A DNA stretch of 64,000 bases from Fibrobacter sp. (GTDB lineage Bacteria > Fibrobacterota > Fibrobacteria > Fibrobacterales > Fibrobacteraceae). The position numbers and the translations under genes were made by a program. Positions 51,100-59,407 of this stretch are shown piece after piece; within the stretch, counting starts at the first letter, position 1, and every line of letters starts with the position of its first letter. The notes beneath the pieces were generated by a model. The model did not search any database, was not told the origin of the DNA, and saw only the letters and a program-made list of their open reading frames with translations. Location: the NCBI GenBank assembly GCA_017965445.1, contig JAGCPZ010000050.1, forward strand, positions 62,001 to 126,000, read 5' to 3'.

Positions 51100-52512
51100 T
51101 TATTTCCCGATAATTTGTTCTTTGGATAGCTTGAAGTAAGCAGCGGCTTCTTCAATGGTTATTTTTTTGTCATGGACCATTTTTCTTGCCGTATGAATTT
51201 TTTCCTTTTCGGCGGATTCATCCTGTGTTTTTTGATTTTCTTCGAATTTTTGGCGTTCCACTTCAAATCGCCGCTGTTCCTCCGCAGCTTTCTGACGTAC
51301 TTCTGCAACTTGTTGACGGGCCACTTCAAGCTGCTGTTGTTCATCCGTAACTAGTTGACGAGTCACTTCAAGCTGCTGTTGTTCATCCGCAGCTAGTTGA
51401 CGGGCCACTTCAAGCTGCTGTTGTTCATCCGTAACTAGTTGACGAGTCACTTCAAGCTGCTGTTGTTCATCCGCAGCTAGTTGACGAGTCACTTCAAGTT
51501 GCTGTTGTTCATCCGCAGCTAGTTGACGGGTCATTTCAAGTTGCTGTTGTTCATCCGTAACTAGTTGATGGGTCACTTCAAGTCGCTGTTGCATTTCTGC
51601 AACTTTTTGGCGAGTCGCTTCAAGGTGCTGTTTATCTTTTGCTGCTAGTTGACGTAATTCAGCCAATTCCTGACGTTCTTCTGCTAATTCCTGGCGTTCT
51701 TCTGCTAATTCCTGGCGTTCATCGGCCATTTGCTCGCGAAGATAATCGCCGATGCTTACGAAACCGTATTTTTGCCCGATACTTACGAACGCCATGTTCA
51801 GCTCCTTTAGGAATTCTTTTCCAAGATACTCCTGCAAATATATACTTGTTTTTTCAAGCAGGCAAGAGGCCTCGCTTCGCGGCATTTTCTGCAAAAATTT
51901 ACAGAACTGCGGCAACAGTCCAAGCAGTTTTTCCTTGTTGAACGCATGCTTGAGGGCGATTATCCCCATGCCGGTCGCAGCATCCTCGCAGGCGAGGCAG
52001 TCGCTGTCGGGAATGTCCGACATGTTCACGAACGCACACTGGAACGGCAGCACCTTTCCGCGGAAGTAATCCGGGTAGGACTTCTCGAGAATCTTGAGCG
52101 GGTTCCAGTTGTCACGTCCGTTGTAGAATATTATCGTCATCGTCGGGATTCCGCTGAACACCCGGTTCTTGTCTTGGATTTTCATGACGGAATGGATGTA
52201 TTTGGAAATCTGGTCGAAGATTACGGGGTCACGTCCAGATTTATGCTCCAGCAGGATTCCGACGAGAATCGGGGCGCCCGTTGATACATTCACGCGGAAT
52301 GCCAAATCAGCTTCGCCGGTGTCATCAACTTCCGAATACGAATCAGGAATACGCATAAGCGTATCGAGATTGACTTGACTCAAGAACGTGTCTATATCGT
52401 GATTTATTTTCCTGGCAAGTTCAAGCAGGTAGCGGACATGTGCGGTATCGGCAAACAGCCAGCGGAAATATGCGTCGTGTCTTCGTTTGGTTACCTTGTT
52501 ATCGTTTTCCAT
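51100..52512 (-). CDS. Rpn/PD-(D/E)XK nuclease-family protein with long repeat coiled coil
   Basis: 470 aa from the ATG at 52512 (MENDNKVTKRRHDAYFRWLF, typical Rpn start); 16 residues upstream look untranslated. Nuclease core: GEADLAFRV then ILVGILLEHKSG, matching D...ExK. Residues from ~280 form a long coiled coil of 14-residue units (QQQLEVTRQLAADE), seven copies of a 42-bp DNA repeat (51313-51606). The C-terminal ~45 residues (EEAAAYFKLSKEQI) may be a small HTH. Such proteins promote RecA-independent recombination and are mobile-like. The repeat count probably varies between strains. Confidence 0.85.
   Translation of the reverse strand: MENDNKVTKRRHDAYFRWLFADTAHVRYLLELARKINHDIDTFLSQVNLDTLMRIPDSYSEVDDTGEADLAFRVNVSTGAPILVGILLEHKSGRDPVIFDQISKYIHSVMKIQDKNRVFSGIPTMTIIFYNGRDNWNPLKILEKSYPDYFRGKVLPFQCAFVNMSDIPDSDCLACEDAATGMGIIALKHAFNKEKLLGLLPQFCKFLQKMPRSEASCLLEKTSIYLQEYLGKEFLKELNMAFVSIGQKYGFVSIGDYLREQMADERQELAEERQELAEERQELAELRQLAAKDKQHLEATRQKVAEMQQRLEVTHQLVTDEQQQLEMTRQLAADEQQQLEVTRQLAADEQQQLEVTRQLVTDEQQQLEVARQLAADEQQQLEVTRQLVTDEQQQLEVARQQVAEVRQKAAEEQRRFEVERQKFEENQKTQDESAEKEKIHTARKMVHDKKITIEEAAAYFKLSKEQIIGK
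51313..51606 (-). repeat. Seven 42-bp tandem repeats within the Rpn-like gene
   Basis: Units start at 51313, 51355, 51397, 51439, 51481, 51523 and 51565 (TTGACGGG or TTGACGAG followed by CACTTCAAG). Each encodes 14 coiled-coil residues. The last unit is diverged. Confidence 0.9.
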
Positions 52513-52696
52513 TTGTTCTGTGAAGCCAGTTATTGTATGCGGACTGGCGCGCAATCTCATATATTAAGGGATATAGAAAACGATCTAGTTAAAAAAGTTT
52601 TTGAAAATGTCTTGCATCGTCAAAAACGAATGAACATAATCTAACAAACTCCTTTCGAAAAAGCAAGAGCTTTTTTGTTTTTACTTCGTTTTGCAA

Positions 52697-52877
52697 ACAA
52701 CCGTTAGCACGAGAGTCGCAAAATCAAGCTTGCTTGATTTTATGACCGAGTCGCAGGTTGTTCTACAAACAACCGTTAGCACGAGAGTCGCGAGAATAAG
52801 CTTGCTTATTCTCATGACCGAGTCGCAGGTTGTTCTATAAACAACCGTTAGCACGAGAGTCGCGAAAACAAGCGAAT
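52697..52877 (+). repeat. 72-bp tandem repeat, 2.5 copies, with covarying hairpin
   Basis: Units start at 52697, 52769 and 52841. Each has CAACCGTTAGCACGAGAGTCGC, a hairpin, ATGACCGAGTCGC and AGGTTGTT. Stem in unit 1: AAAATCAAGC/GCTTGATTTT (52720-52741). Stem in unit 2: GAGAATAAGC/GCTTATTCTC (52792-52813). Stem sequence differs but pairing is perfect in both. Unit 3 is cut off after the first arm. Confidence 0.9.
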
Positions 52878-52924
52878 AGTGCGAAGTTTAAATAAGGTGG
52901 TGACGTGGTAGAATATGTCAAAAC

Positions 52925-52960
52925 AAAAAAGGCATGTGCAAATTTTGCACACACCTTTTA
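52925..52960 (-). terminator. Terminator of the FISUMP lipoprotein gene
   Basis: AAAAGG...TGTGCAAA pairs with TTTGCACA...CCTTTT, flanked on the minus strand by a T-run; 27 bp past the stop. Confidence 0.8.
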
Positions 52961-52986
52961 ATCGGAACTTTGCTTGTGAACGGAGT

Positions 52987-54294
52987 TTATTCTACTTCTC
53001 CCTTCACGCAGCGGACGGATAATCCGTCATTTTCGTCGTCCGCACAGACGCTTACCATTCCTTCGGAACCGTTGCCGAAATGAATCATTGTAGCGCAATT
53101 GTTGTTTCGCGTGTCTATCGTCGATGTCCAGAAAAATGCGAATCTACCCGGCTCCAAGAAATACTGTGAACTTGCCCTATATTCTCCGGCGGGCAAAACC
53201 GTAAAGCCGTAAGTGTCTTTGCCTCCGCCCCATCCCACGACGGCGTAGTCGAGGAATGCTGGGTATCCGCCATTTCCTCTTTCGGGCCATTCTTCAACTT
53301 CGGGCAGGTGCCATCCGGTAGGGCATGCCTTTTTTGCTGCCTTGAAGGTGTATAGGCGGCCGTACTTGTCGCAGTTTTCTTTTTTGTTTCCGTTGCACCA
53401 ACTTGGCGGTTGAATGCTTGGGAACCCCATGTCGCAGCCTTCCGGATCGTTCCCGGTGCAGTTCGTCATTACACTGTCTCTCATTTCGTAGTTGAGATTT
53501 TCGGCCATCCAGATTTTTTCGCCGAGTTTTACGGTCTTGTATGTTTTGCCGTCTCGTGTATCTGTAAATGTGGAATCGGTCGATGTTGTTTTTGACGGTT
53601 CTGGAACTGGGCCATCGCTGACTTCGTAAGTGACTCCGTTGAACGCCGCCCCGCGGAATTGAACAAACTTCGCATCTGCGTTTTCGGGGGCGATATCAAA
53701 CCAGTGATCGCTATAGCACGTGCACGTTGTTTCTGAATGGTGGGGTCCATATTCGATTTGCAAGGTGTCGCCGGAACGTTTTGTCAAAAGGTCCGCTTCG
53801 ACGAGGCAGTAATCTCTTACGTTCAAGGCCATCACTTGGTAGTGCCCCTCGCCATCGCTAAGGATGTACGCCTTGGGCATTTCTCCTGAAGATGCTTCTG
53901 CGAGGCTTATGATTTGGGCGGCACGTATTGGCTGGGGTTCCAAAGCAGAAGCAATGCAAGAGCCTAATTTAAAGCCGTTTTTCGTGTCTTTCGCAAAAGC
54001 GGGTGACGCTTCTTGGGCGCCTGCTGAACTCGAAGATGGTTGGCTCGCCGATGACGTCGTTACGCTGGACGATGAAAGTTTCGGCGGCTGCTGACTGGAT
54101 GACGATTTTGCTTGAGTGCTGGATTGCGGTGTGCTCGACGAGGATTCCTGTCCTTGCATTTCGCTCGAAGAACTTTCTTCTTGAGCCATCGTATTGTCGA
54201 TTATGGTAGTTCCTGTCACGTCCGGAGAATCTGAACAGGCCCAGAATAGTGCTGCGCATAACGGAATCAGTTGTATTGTCTTTTTCATGTTCAT
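52987..54294 (-). CDS. FISUMP-domain lipoprotein
   Basis: 435 aa from the ATG at 54294, which follows GGAAGGAG and overlaps the stop of the upstream gene (ATGA). Lipobox ALFWAC near residue 20, a Ser-rich linker of ~80 residues, a middle beta domain, then the C-terminal FISUMP domain (GKTYKTVKLGEKIWMAENLNY ... GWHLP ... FFWTST ... VRCVKGE). This domain is highly expanded in Fibrobacter; its function is not known. Probably at the outer membrane surface. Confidence 0.9.
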   Translation of the reverse strand: MNMKKTIQLIPLCAALFWACSDSPDVTGTTIIDNTMAQEESSSSEMQGQESSSSTPQSSTQAKSSSSQQPPKLSSSSVTTSSASQPSSSSAGAQEASPAFAKDTKNGFKLGSCIASALEPQPIRAAQIISLAEASSGEMPKAYILSDGEGHYQVMALNVRDYCLVEADLLTKRSGDTLQIEYGPHHSETTCTCYSDHWFDIAPENADAKFVQFRGAAFNGVTYEVSDGPVPEPSKTTSTDSTFTDTRDGKTYKTVKLGEKIWMAENLNYEMRDSVMTNCTGNDPEGCDMGFPSIQPPSWCNGNKKENCDKYGRLYTFKAAKKACPTGWHLPEVEEWPERGNGGYPAFLDYAVVGWGGGKDTYGFTVLPAGEYRASSQYFLEPGRFAFFWTSTIDTRNNNCATMIHFGNGSEGMVSVCADDENDGLSVRCVKGEVE

Positions 54295-55139
54295 TTCTCC
54301 TTCCTTGAATCCGTAGATTCTACTTTGTCCGTAAGAGGGAATATTTGTAAGTTCATTTGATAGACCTGGTCGATTGCTTGGCATTCGTTGGCGATGTCAA
54401 CAATCTTTTTGCGGAAAATGTCGGTTTCCTTGGAAATGCGGTCGTAAGTAGGTTTGTCGATGCCCATGGTGATGCCGGAAAAATTGCGTTCTTCCACGGA
54501 ATCCTTGATGATGGACCGTACCGCAAGTTCGCTCATTTTCCTGTTCATGGTGCGTATGGCAAGAGGGATTGCTTCCTTGGAACCCCTTACCGTTTTTTGC
54601 GTTTGTTCATAAGTCCCGTCCGCATTTTTCTGGAGCAGGTTTGCATTGACGAGGAACTGCAAGATTTCGCGGACTTCGGCGGCTGTAACGCCTTGCCTTA
54701 TTTTAGATGCTATTTCGCCAAATGTTGCTCTCGGCATGATGGGGGCGAGTTCTCGAATGATGGGGCAGGCGGGTGTTTCGTAGTAGCGGAACGCGTCCGC
54801 ATCGACAATGCGGATTTTGTTCATGCGTGATTCGTGATCGAGTTCGCTCAAGGCGGCTTCTTTTTCGTCGTCGTTTTTGGCGTTCCCGAATTTTACGAGC
54901 AGGGTAAAATAGGTGTAGTCGAACCCTTCGAGACCCATGGCGCGTGCGACTTTTGGAATTCCCGGTTTGCTGAGGGTTGTCTGTCCGTCGCTGACCAGTT
55001 TCAGGTACGCCGATGAAGCAAATCCTGCAAGACTTGCAAATTTTCGCCAAGTGAAATACGAATTTCTTTTGCGTTCGGCATAGAAATCTCGCATGTACTC
55101 GCGGTAATCTTGATATTCTGTAATCGGTTTCATATTCAT
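54291..55139 (-). CDS. TIGR02147 family protein
   Basis: 282 aa. N-terminal DYREYMRDFYAERKRNSYFTWRKFA matches the TIGR02147 family, found in Fibrobacter and a few others, with a FASSAYLKLVSDGQTTLS segment that looks like a helix-turn-helix. Possibly a DNA-binding regulator. It overlaps the FISUMP gene by 4 nt, so the two are coupled; the regulator may act on surface-protein expression. Confidence 0.85.
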   Translation of the reverse strand: MNMKPITEYQDYREYMRDFYAERKRNSYFTWRKFASLAGFASSAYLKLVSDGQTTLSKPGIPKVARAMGLEGFDYTYFTLLVKFGNAKNDDEKEAALSELDHESRMNKIRIVDADAFRYYETPACPIIRELAPIMPRATFGEIASKIRQGVTAAEVREILQFLVNANLLQKNADGTYEQTQKTVRGSKEAIPLAIRTMNRKMSELAVRSIIKDSVEERNFSGITMGIDKPTYDRISKETDIFRKKIVDIANECQAIDQVYQMNLQIFPLTDKVESTDSRKEK

Positions 55140-55405
55140 AAAAATAAAACAAAAATTGCGTTTTTAACACGAAAAAACGAAAAATTTTAATAAATAGTTT
55201 ATATGAAATTAATATATGAAACAAAAGCGTTTCATAAACGTTTTTCGAGTTTGAACTGGATAGTCAATATAAAGTAGCCCAACGTTTACTAGTGCAACCA
55301 ATTGGTGTTTTATTTCTCCATCGTTTTTAATCCTGGCAGGTTATATTCCTTATAGACGTATGGGCGATTTCTATTGCCAAAGTTTTGCGTTTTTGCGAGG
55401 TCAAG

Positions 55406-57313
55406 ATGAAATTTGCAATTTTGGGTTGTGGTCATATTGCTACAAAGATGGCCACTGCGGTCAAGTATCTGGAACAGAAGGGAATGGGGGTCGAGTCGTA
55501 TGCGGTGGCTTCGCGCACGCAGGCGAAGGCGGAGGGCTTTGCCCAGGAGTATGGATTTAAGAAAGCTTACGGTAGTTATCGCGAACTGGTAAAGAATCCC
55601 GATATTGACCTTATCTATATTGCGACGCCGCATTCGGAACATTACGAGTCGGCGCGGCTCTGCATCAATGCGGGCAAGAATGTGCTTGTCGAGAAGGCTT
55701 TCTGTGCAAATGCTCTGCAGGCGTCCGAGGTGATTGCGCTTGCGCAGGAAAAAAATGTCTTTTTGTGCGAGGCGATGTGGACGCGTTTCTTGCCGGCGGT
55801 GAAGATTCTCAAGGACTGGATTGTCGCGGGGCGTATCGGCAAGGTGGAATCGGTCGAGGCGGATTTTTCGATGGCGCTTTCGCATATCGAACGGCTGCGT
55901 AACCCTTCACTTGCGGGCGGTGCGCTTTTGGATCTGGGTATTTACAGCCTGACTTTTGCGGACATCTTCTTGACGGATCCGGAAATTGCAGGCGACAACA
56001 ATGCAATCGTGAAGACCGAAAGCAAGTCTATCCTCTTCGAGACGGGAGTCGATGCGACAGACTGGATTAACCTCACGTACAAAAACGGGCAGCAGGCGTA
56101 TCTCAAGACGTCGATGGTCGCACCGACGCACAACGAGGGCGTCATCCACGGCACAACGGGATTCATTCGCGTACAGAACCTGAACGATATGGAGGAGCTT
56201 CAGGTCTTTGACAAGGCGGGAACTTTGTGCGAGACGGTTGTGCCGCCGAGACTTGCCAACTGCTACGAGTATGAGGTTCTTGGTTGCAAGGATGCGCTGG
56301 AAAAGGGCTTCAAGGAATGCCCGCAGATGTCCCATTCCAAGACGATGCAGTTCATGGAATGGATGGACTCGCTACGTGCAAGCTGGGGCGTTGTCTATCC
56401 GTTCGAGAAATCGCCCGCGCAAGTGTGGGACCGTTCCGGCAACAAGTCCTGCTTGCAGGTTTACGACACCGGGACGGGCGAGGTGCGCATACTCCGGAAA
56501 TTCGATTGTGTTGTCGAGGCGCCTAACTGGAGTGCCGACGGCACGTTCCTGACGTACAATAGCGAAGGGCGCATTTACAGGTACGAACTGGAAAGCGGCG
56601 CCATTACGGAAGTGCCTTCCTACTTTGTCAACAACTGCAATAATGACCATGTGCTGGCTCCTGATGGCTCGGGACTATATGTGAGTCATCATACCAAGGA
56701 AGACGGGCTATCGCGTATCTACAAAATTTTCTTTGACGGTCGCATGCCGCAGCTCGTTACGCCGCTGGGTCCGAGTTACTTGCACGGGATTACACCCGAC
56801 GGCAAGACGCTCGCCTATTGCGCCGAGCGGAACGGCGAATACGATATTTACGCCATTCCCGCCGCGGGCGGACTCGAAACCCGTCTCACTACCGCACCCG
56901 GGCTCAACGACGGTTCCGAATTCGATGCTGGCGGGGAATATATCTGGTTCAATTCCGTGCGCACGGGCCGCATGCAGGCCTGGTGCATGAAGGCCGACGG
57001 TTCCGAGCAGGCGCAGATGACATCCGATGCGCATTGGAACACGTGGTTCCCGCACATTTCCCCGGACGGGAACAAAGTGGTGATGGTTGCGTACCACGAA
57101 AAAGATGTACGCCCTGGCGAGCACGTGCCCAACAAGAACGTGGAAATCCGCCTGATGGAACGCAAGGGGACCGACCTCCCGCAAAATGCAGTCGCCAGCT
57201 GGACCGAGCCCCGGTGCATCCTGAAACTCTTTGGTGGACAGGGAACCATCAACGTGAATTCCTGGGCACCCGACAGCCGCCGCTTCGCTTTCGTGAGCTA
57301 CGATTTGTCTTGA
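55406..57313 (+). CDS. Gfo/Idh/MocA oxidoreductase fused to TolB-like beta-propeller
   Basis: 635 aa from the ATG at 55406 (GAGG eight bases upstream). Residues 1-~320: NAD(P)-binding Rossmann start (FAILGCGHIATKM), then EKAFCANA (the EKP-like motif reads EKA) and a GGALLDLGIYSL segment, as in dihydrodiol dehydrogenase-like enzymes. Residues ~345-635: WD40/TolB-like propeller blades (EAPNWSADGTFLTYNS, HGITPDGKTLAYCAERNGEYDIYAIP, FPHISPDGNKVVMV). No signal peptide, so the propeller is cytoplasmic. I know no common family with both parts. The junction has no stop or frame break in the given sequence. Confidence 0.85.
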   Translation: MKFAILGCGHIATKMATAVKYLEQKGMGVESYAVASRTQAKAEGFAQEYGFKKAYGSYRELVKNPDIDLIYIATPHSEHYESARLCINAGKNVLVEKAFCANALQASEVIALAQEKNVFLCEAMWTRFLPAVKILKDWIVAGRIGKVESVEADFSMALSHIERLRNPSLAGGALLDLGIYSLTFADIFLTDPEIAGDNNAIVKTESKSILFETGVDATDWINLTYKNGQQAYLKTSMVAPTHNEGVIHGTTGFIRVQNLNDMEELQVFDKAGTLCETVVPPRLANCYEYEVLGCKDALEKGFKECPQMSHSKTMQFMEWMDSLRASWGVVYPFEKSPAQVWDRSGNKSCLQVYDTGTGEVRILRKFDCVVEAPNWSADGTFLTYNSEGRIYRYELESGAITEVPSYFVNNCNNDHVLAPDGSGLYVSHHTKEDGLSRIYKIFFDGRMPQLVTPLGPSYLHGITPDGKTLAYCAERNGEYDIYAIPAAGGLETRLTTAPGLNDGSEFDAGGEYIWFNSVRTGRMQAWCMKADGSEQAQMTSDAHWNTWFPHISPDGNKVVMVAYHEKDVRPGEHVPNKNVEIRLMERKGTDLPQNAVASWTEPRCILKLFGGQGTINVNSWAPDSRRFAFVSYDLS

Positions 57314-57386
57314 ATTTAGGAGATGTGCAAGACATCGCGGAAACTTTTATATACTTTTCTTGTAAGAAATCATCAAAGGAGAATTT

Positions 57387-57947
57387 ATGACTATCGGAAT
57401 TGTCGTCATTATCGTTGCCGTTATTCTAGTGATATGGGGTGTCTCCATGTACAACGGCTTGGTGAAACTCCGCAATAACCGCGAAAACGCATTTGCAAAT
57501 ATCGACGTGCAGCTCAAGCAACGTTTTGACTTGGTGCCGCAGCTGGTGAATACCGTGAAGGGCTACGCCGGTCACGAAAAGGAAGTGCTCGAAAAGGTGA
57601 CTGCCGCCCGTGCCGCCGCGATGAGCGCAACGACGATTGACGAAAAGGTCGCTGCCGACAAGGCGATGAGCAGTGCGCTTTCTGGACTTAAAGTTTCGCT
57701 GGAAGCTTATCCGGAACTCAAGGCGAACCAGAACTTCTTGCAGTTGCAGACGGAACTTTCCGATATTGAGAACAAGCTTGCTGCCGCCCGTCGCTTCTTC
57801 AATTCCGCGACCCGCGAATTTAACAACGCTTGCGAAGTATTCCCGAGCAACATCCTGGCGGGCATGTTCAAGTTTAAGCGTGCCGCTATGTACGAGGCTA
57901 CGGAAAATAGGGAAATTCTCGAAAAAGCCCCGGAAGTGAAGTTCTAG
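57387..57947 (+). CDS. LemA family protein, copy 2
   Basis: 186 aa. One N-terminal transmembrane segment and the LemA domain (NRENAFANIDVQLKQRFDLV, PSNILAGMF). AAAGGAG precedes the ATG. It is followed by an M48 protease gene, the usual LemA partner. Its coding strand is G-rich (26 C, 36 G counted over 57481-57600), unlike the copy at 31377. Confidence 0.93.
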   Translation: MTIGIVVIIVAVILVIWGVSMYNGLVKLRNNRENAFANIDVQLKQRFDLVPQLVNTVKGYAGHEKEVLEKVTAARAAAMSATTIDEKVAADKAMSSALSGLKVSLEAYPELKANQNFLQLQTELSDIENKLAAARRFFNSATREFNNACEVFPSNILAGMFKFKRAAMYEATENREILEKAPEVKF

Positions 57948-58123
57948 AGCGATGGGCTATGAGGTCGGGCTTCGCCCTTTCAGGTCGCCTTGTTATGCAA
58001 GGCTTTGAGCCTAAAGTTAGGCGCCATTGGCGCGATTTTATATCTTGATTTTTAACCCCATACCTCAAAGATTGCGTAAGCAATCATGCCCATACCTCAT
58101 AGCGAGCTTTGCGAGCGACCTAA
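57948..58123. repeat. Hairpin-repeat cluster between lemA and the M48 gene
   Basis: Successive small hairpins: GGGC-TTC-GCCC, CCTTG...CAAGG, GCCTAA/TTAGGC, GCGCCATTGGCGC, and CATACCTCAAAG with GATTGC-GTAA-GCAATC (58059-58099). The last has the same flanks and loop as 48688-48728. Confidence 0.65.
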
Positions 58124-59182
58124 ATGAAATACGTTGGTATCCAGACTCAGATTTGGCGGAATAACCGCAATACGGTGATTCTGCTTTGCATGTTCCCTGT
58201 CATTCTTTTGGCTATGGTGTATGCGTTCATCATGGTGTTGGACTGGCTCGGGATTTTTTGCAGTATGCGCGATTATAATATGGGTTCGGAGTACTTGCGC
58301 GATGCCTGCAATGAATTTGCCGCTGGCGATTTTCACTGGCCCCTAATTTGGGATTACTTCTGCGTGGCGCTTCCATATACGCTTGGGATTACGGCGGTTT
58401 GGTTCCTCATTGCCTATTTTGCGAACACGTCCATTATCCGCCATGCGACACATGCTCGACCGCTCGAACGCAAGGAGAACGTGCGTGTCTATAACATCGT
58501 CGAGAACCTCTGCATTGCAGGCGGTATCGAGATGCCGAAAATCAATATCATCGACGATCCGAACCTGAACGCCTTTGCAAGTGGAATTGATATAAATTCA
58601 TATACTGTTACGCTTACGACGGGAATTATTGACAAGTTAAACGATGAGGAGCTTGCGGCAGTCGTGGGTCACGAACTCACGCATATTAAGAATCGCGATA
58701 CGCGACTTTTGATTGTGTGCATTGTCTTTGTCGGTATCCTCTCGACGCTTATGTCTATTTCGATTCATCTGATTAGCGGATTGTTGAGGTCTTCTGGTAC
58801 ATCGAGGCGCCGCAACAGCAAGAATGGGGGAGGCCTGCTTGTCATCTTGGTGATTTTGCTTGTGGCACTGCTGGTATCGTCAATAGCATACTTTATTAGT
58901 ACCTTGACTCGTCTCGCCATTTCGCGTAAGCGTGAATATGTCGCCGATGCAGGGGCTGCAGAACTTTGCGGCGATTCGCTTGCGCTTGCGTCTGCCTTGC
59001 GCAAGATTTCTGCGGAACCGGGGCTTTCGAGTGTTGGCCGCGATGACGTGGCGCAGCTTTACATTGTCCACCCTGACGAAGAGGGCGAAGGCTTGATGAG
59101 CGGTCTCGTGGCGAAACTGAACCTCATCTTCAGTACGCATCCGGACACGTCCGAACGCATTAAACTGCTGGAACAATTCTGA
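58124..59182 (+). CDS. M48 family metalloprotease (HtpX-like)
   Basis: 352 aa. Two N-terminal transmembrane segments, zinc motif VVGHELTHIKNRD, two more membrane segments after it, and the third ligand region SRKREYVADAGAAEL. It is a membrane quality-control protease with the active site in the cytoplasm in HtpX. It pairs with the lemA gene upstream. A bidirectional terminator follows at 59229-59258. Confidence 0.92.
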   Translation: MKYVGIQTQIWRNNRNTVILLCMFPVILLAMVYAFIMVLDWLGIFCSMRDYNMGSEYLRDACNEFAAGDFHWPLIWDYFCVALPYTLGITAVWFLIAYFANTSIIRHATHARPLERKENVRVYNIVENLCIAGGIEMPKINIIDDPNLNAFASGIDINSYTVTLTTGIIDKLNDEELAAVVGHELTHIKNRDTRLLIVCIVFVGILSTLMSISIHLISGLLRSSGTSRRRNSKNGGGLLVILVILLVALLVSSIAYFISTLTRLAISRKREYVADAGAAELCGDSLALASALRKISAEPGLSSVGRDDVAQLYIVHPDEEGEGLMSGLVAKLNLIFSTHPDTSERIKLLEQF

Positions 59183-59228
59183 TTTAGTAATGTTGCCATT
59201 CCGGCCTCAGTGCCGATGTGACAGCGTG

Positions 59229-59258
59229 AAAAAAGCACCCTCATCGGGTGCTTTTCTC
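59229..59258 (+). terminator. Terminator after the M48 gene
   Basis: AAAAGCACCC/GGGTGCTTTT stem with five-base loop, T-run on the + strand side. Confidence 0.85.
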
Positions 59259-59340
59259 TAATCTCTTATCTATAGCTTGCTCTGAGCATTGAGTTTTTAA
59301 TTCGCAGCCTTGCCGCCTAATATAAACTCACTACCCTTAG

Positions 59341-59406
59341 CTTACTACTCATAGCTTACTACTCATAGCTCACAGCTCATAGCTCACTACTCATAGCTCA
59401 CAGCTT
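59341..59406. repeat. 14-bp tandem repeat, about five copies
   Basis: Units cttactactcatag, cttactactcatag, ctcacagctcatag, ctcactactcatag, then a partial. The same type of sequence is inserted in rsmG (38657-38724) and occurs near 25677 and 39908. It ends 2 bp from the GH45 stop. Confidence 0.85.
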
Positions 59407-59407
59407 A

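Larger units (their letters stand above)
52561..52986. other. Intergenic region with tandem hairpin repeat and terminator
   Basis: 426 bp without a gene: an AT-rich promoter region for the Rpn-like gene, then the 72-bp tandem repeat (52697-52877) and the terminator of the FISUMP gene (52925-52960). Confidence 0.7.

Noticed and set aside
51313..51606. CRISPR-like regular repeat
   Set aside because: The repeats are contiguous, without spacers, and code for a coiled coil in frame.
52697..52877. CRISPR array
   Set aside because: Only 2.5 units, the variable part is a palindrome and not a foreign spacer, and no cas genes are present.
59341..59406. CRISPR or terminator
   Set aside because: 14-bp contiguous tandem repeat without spacers or stable stem.
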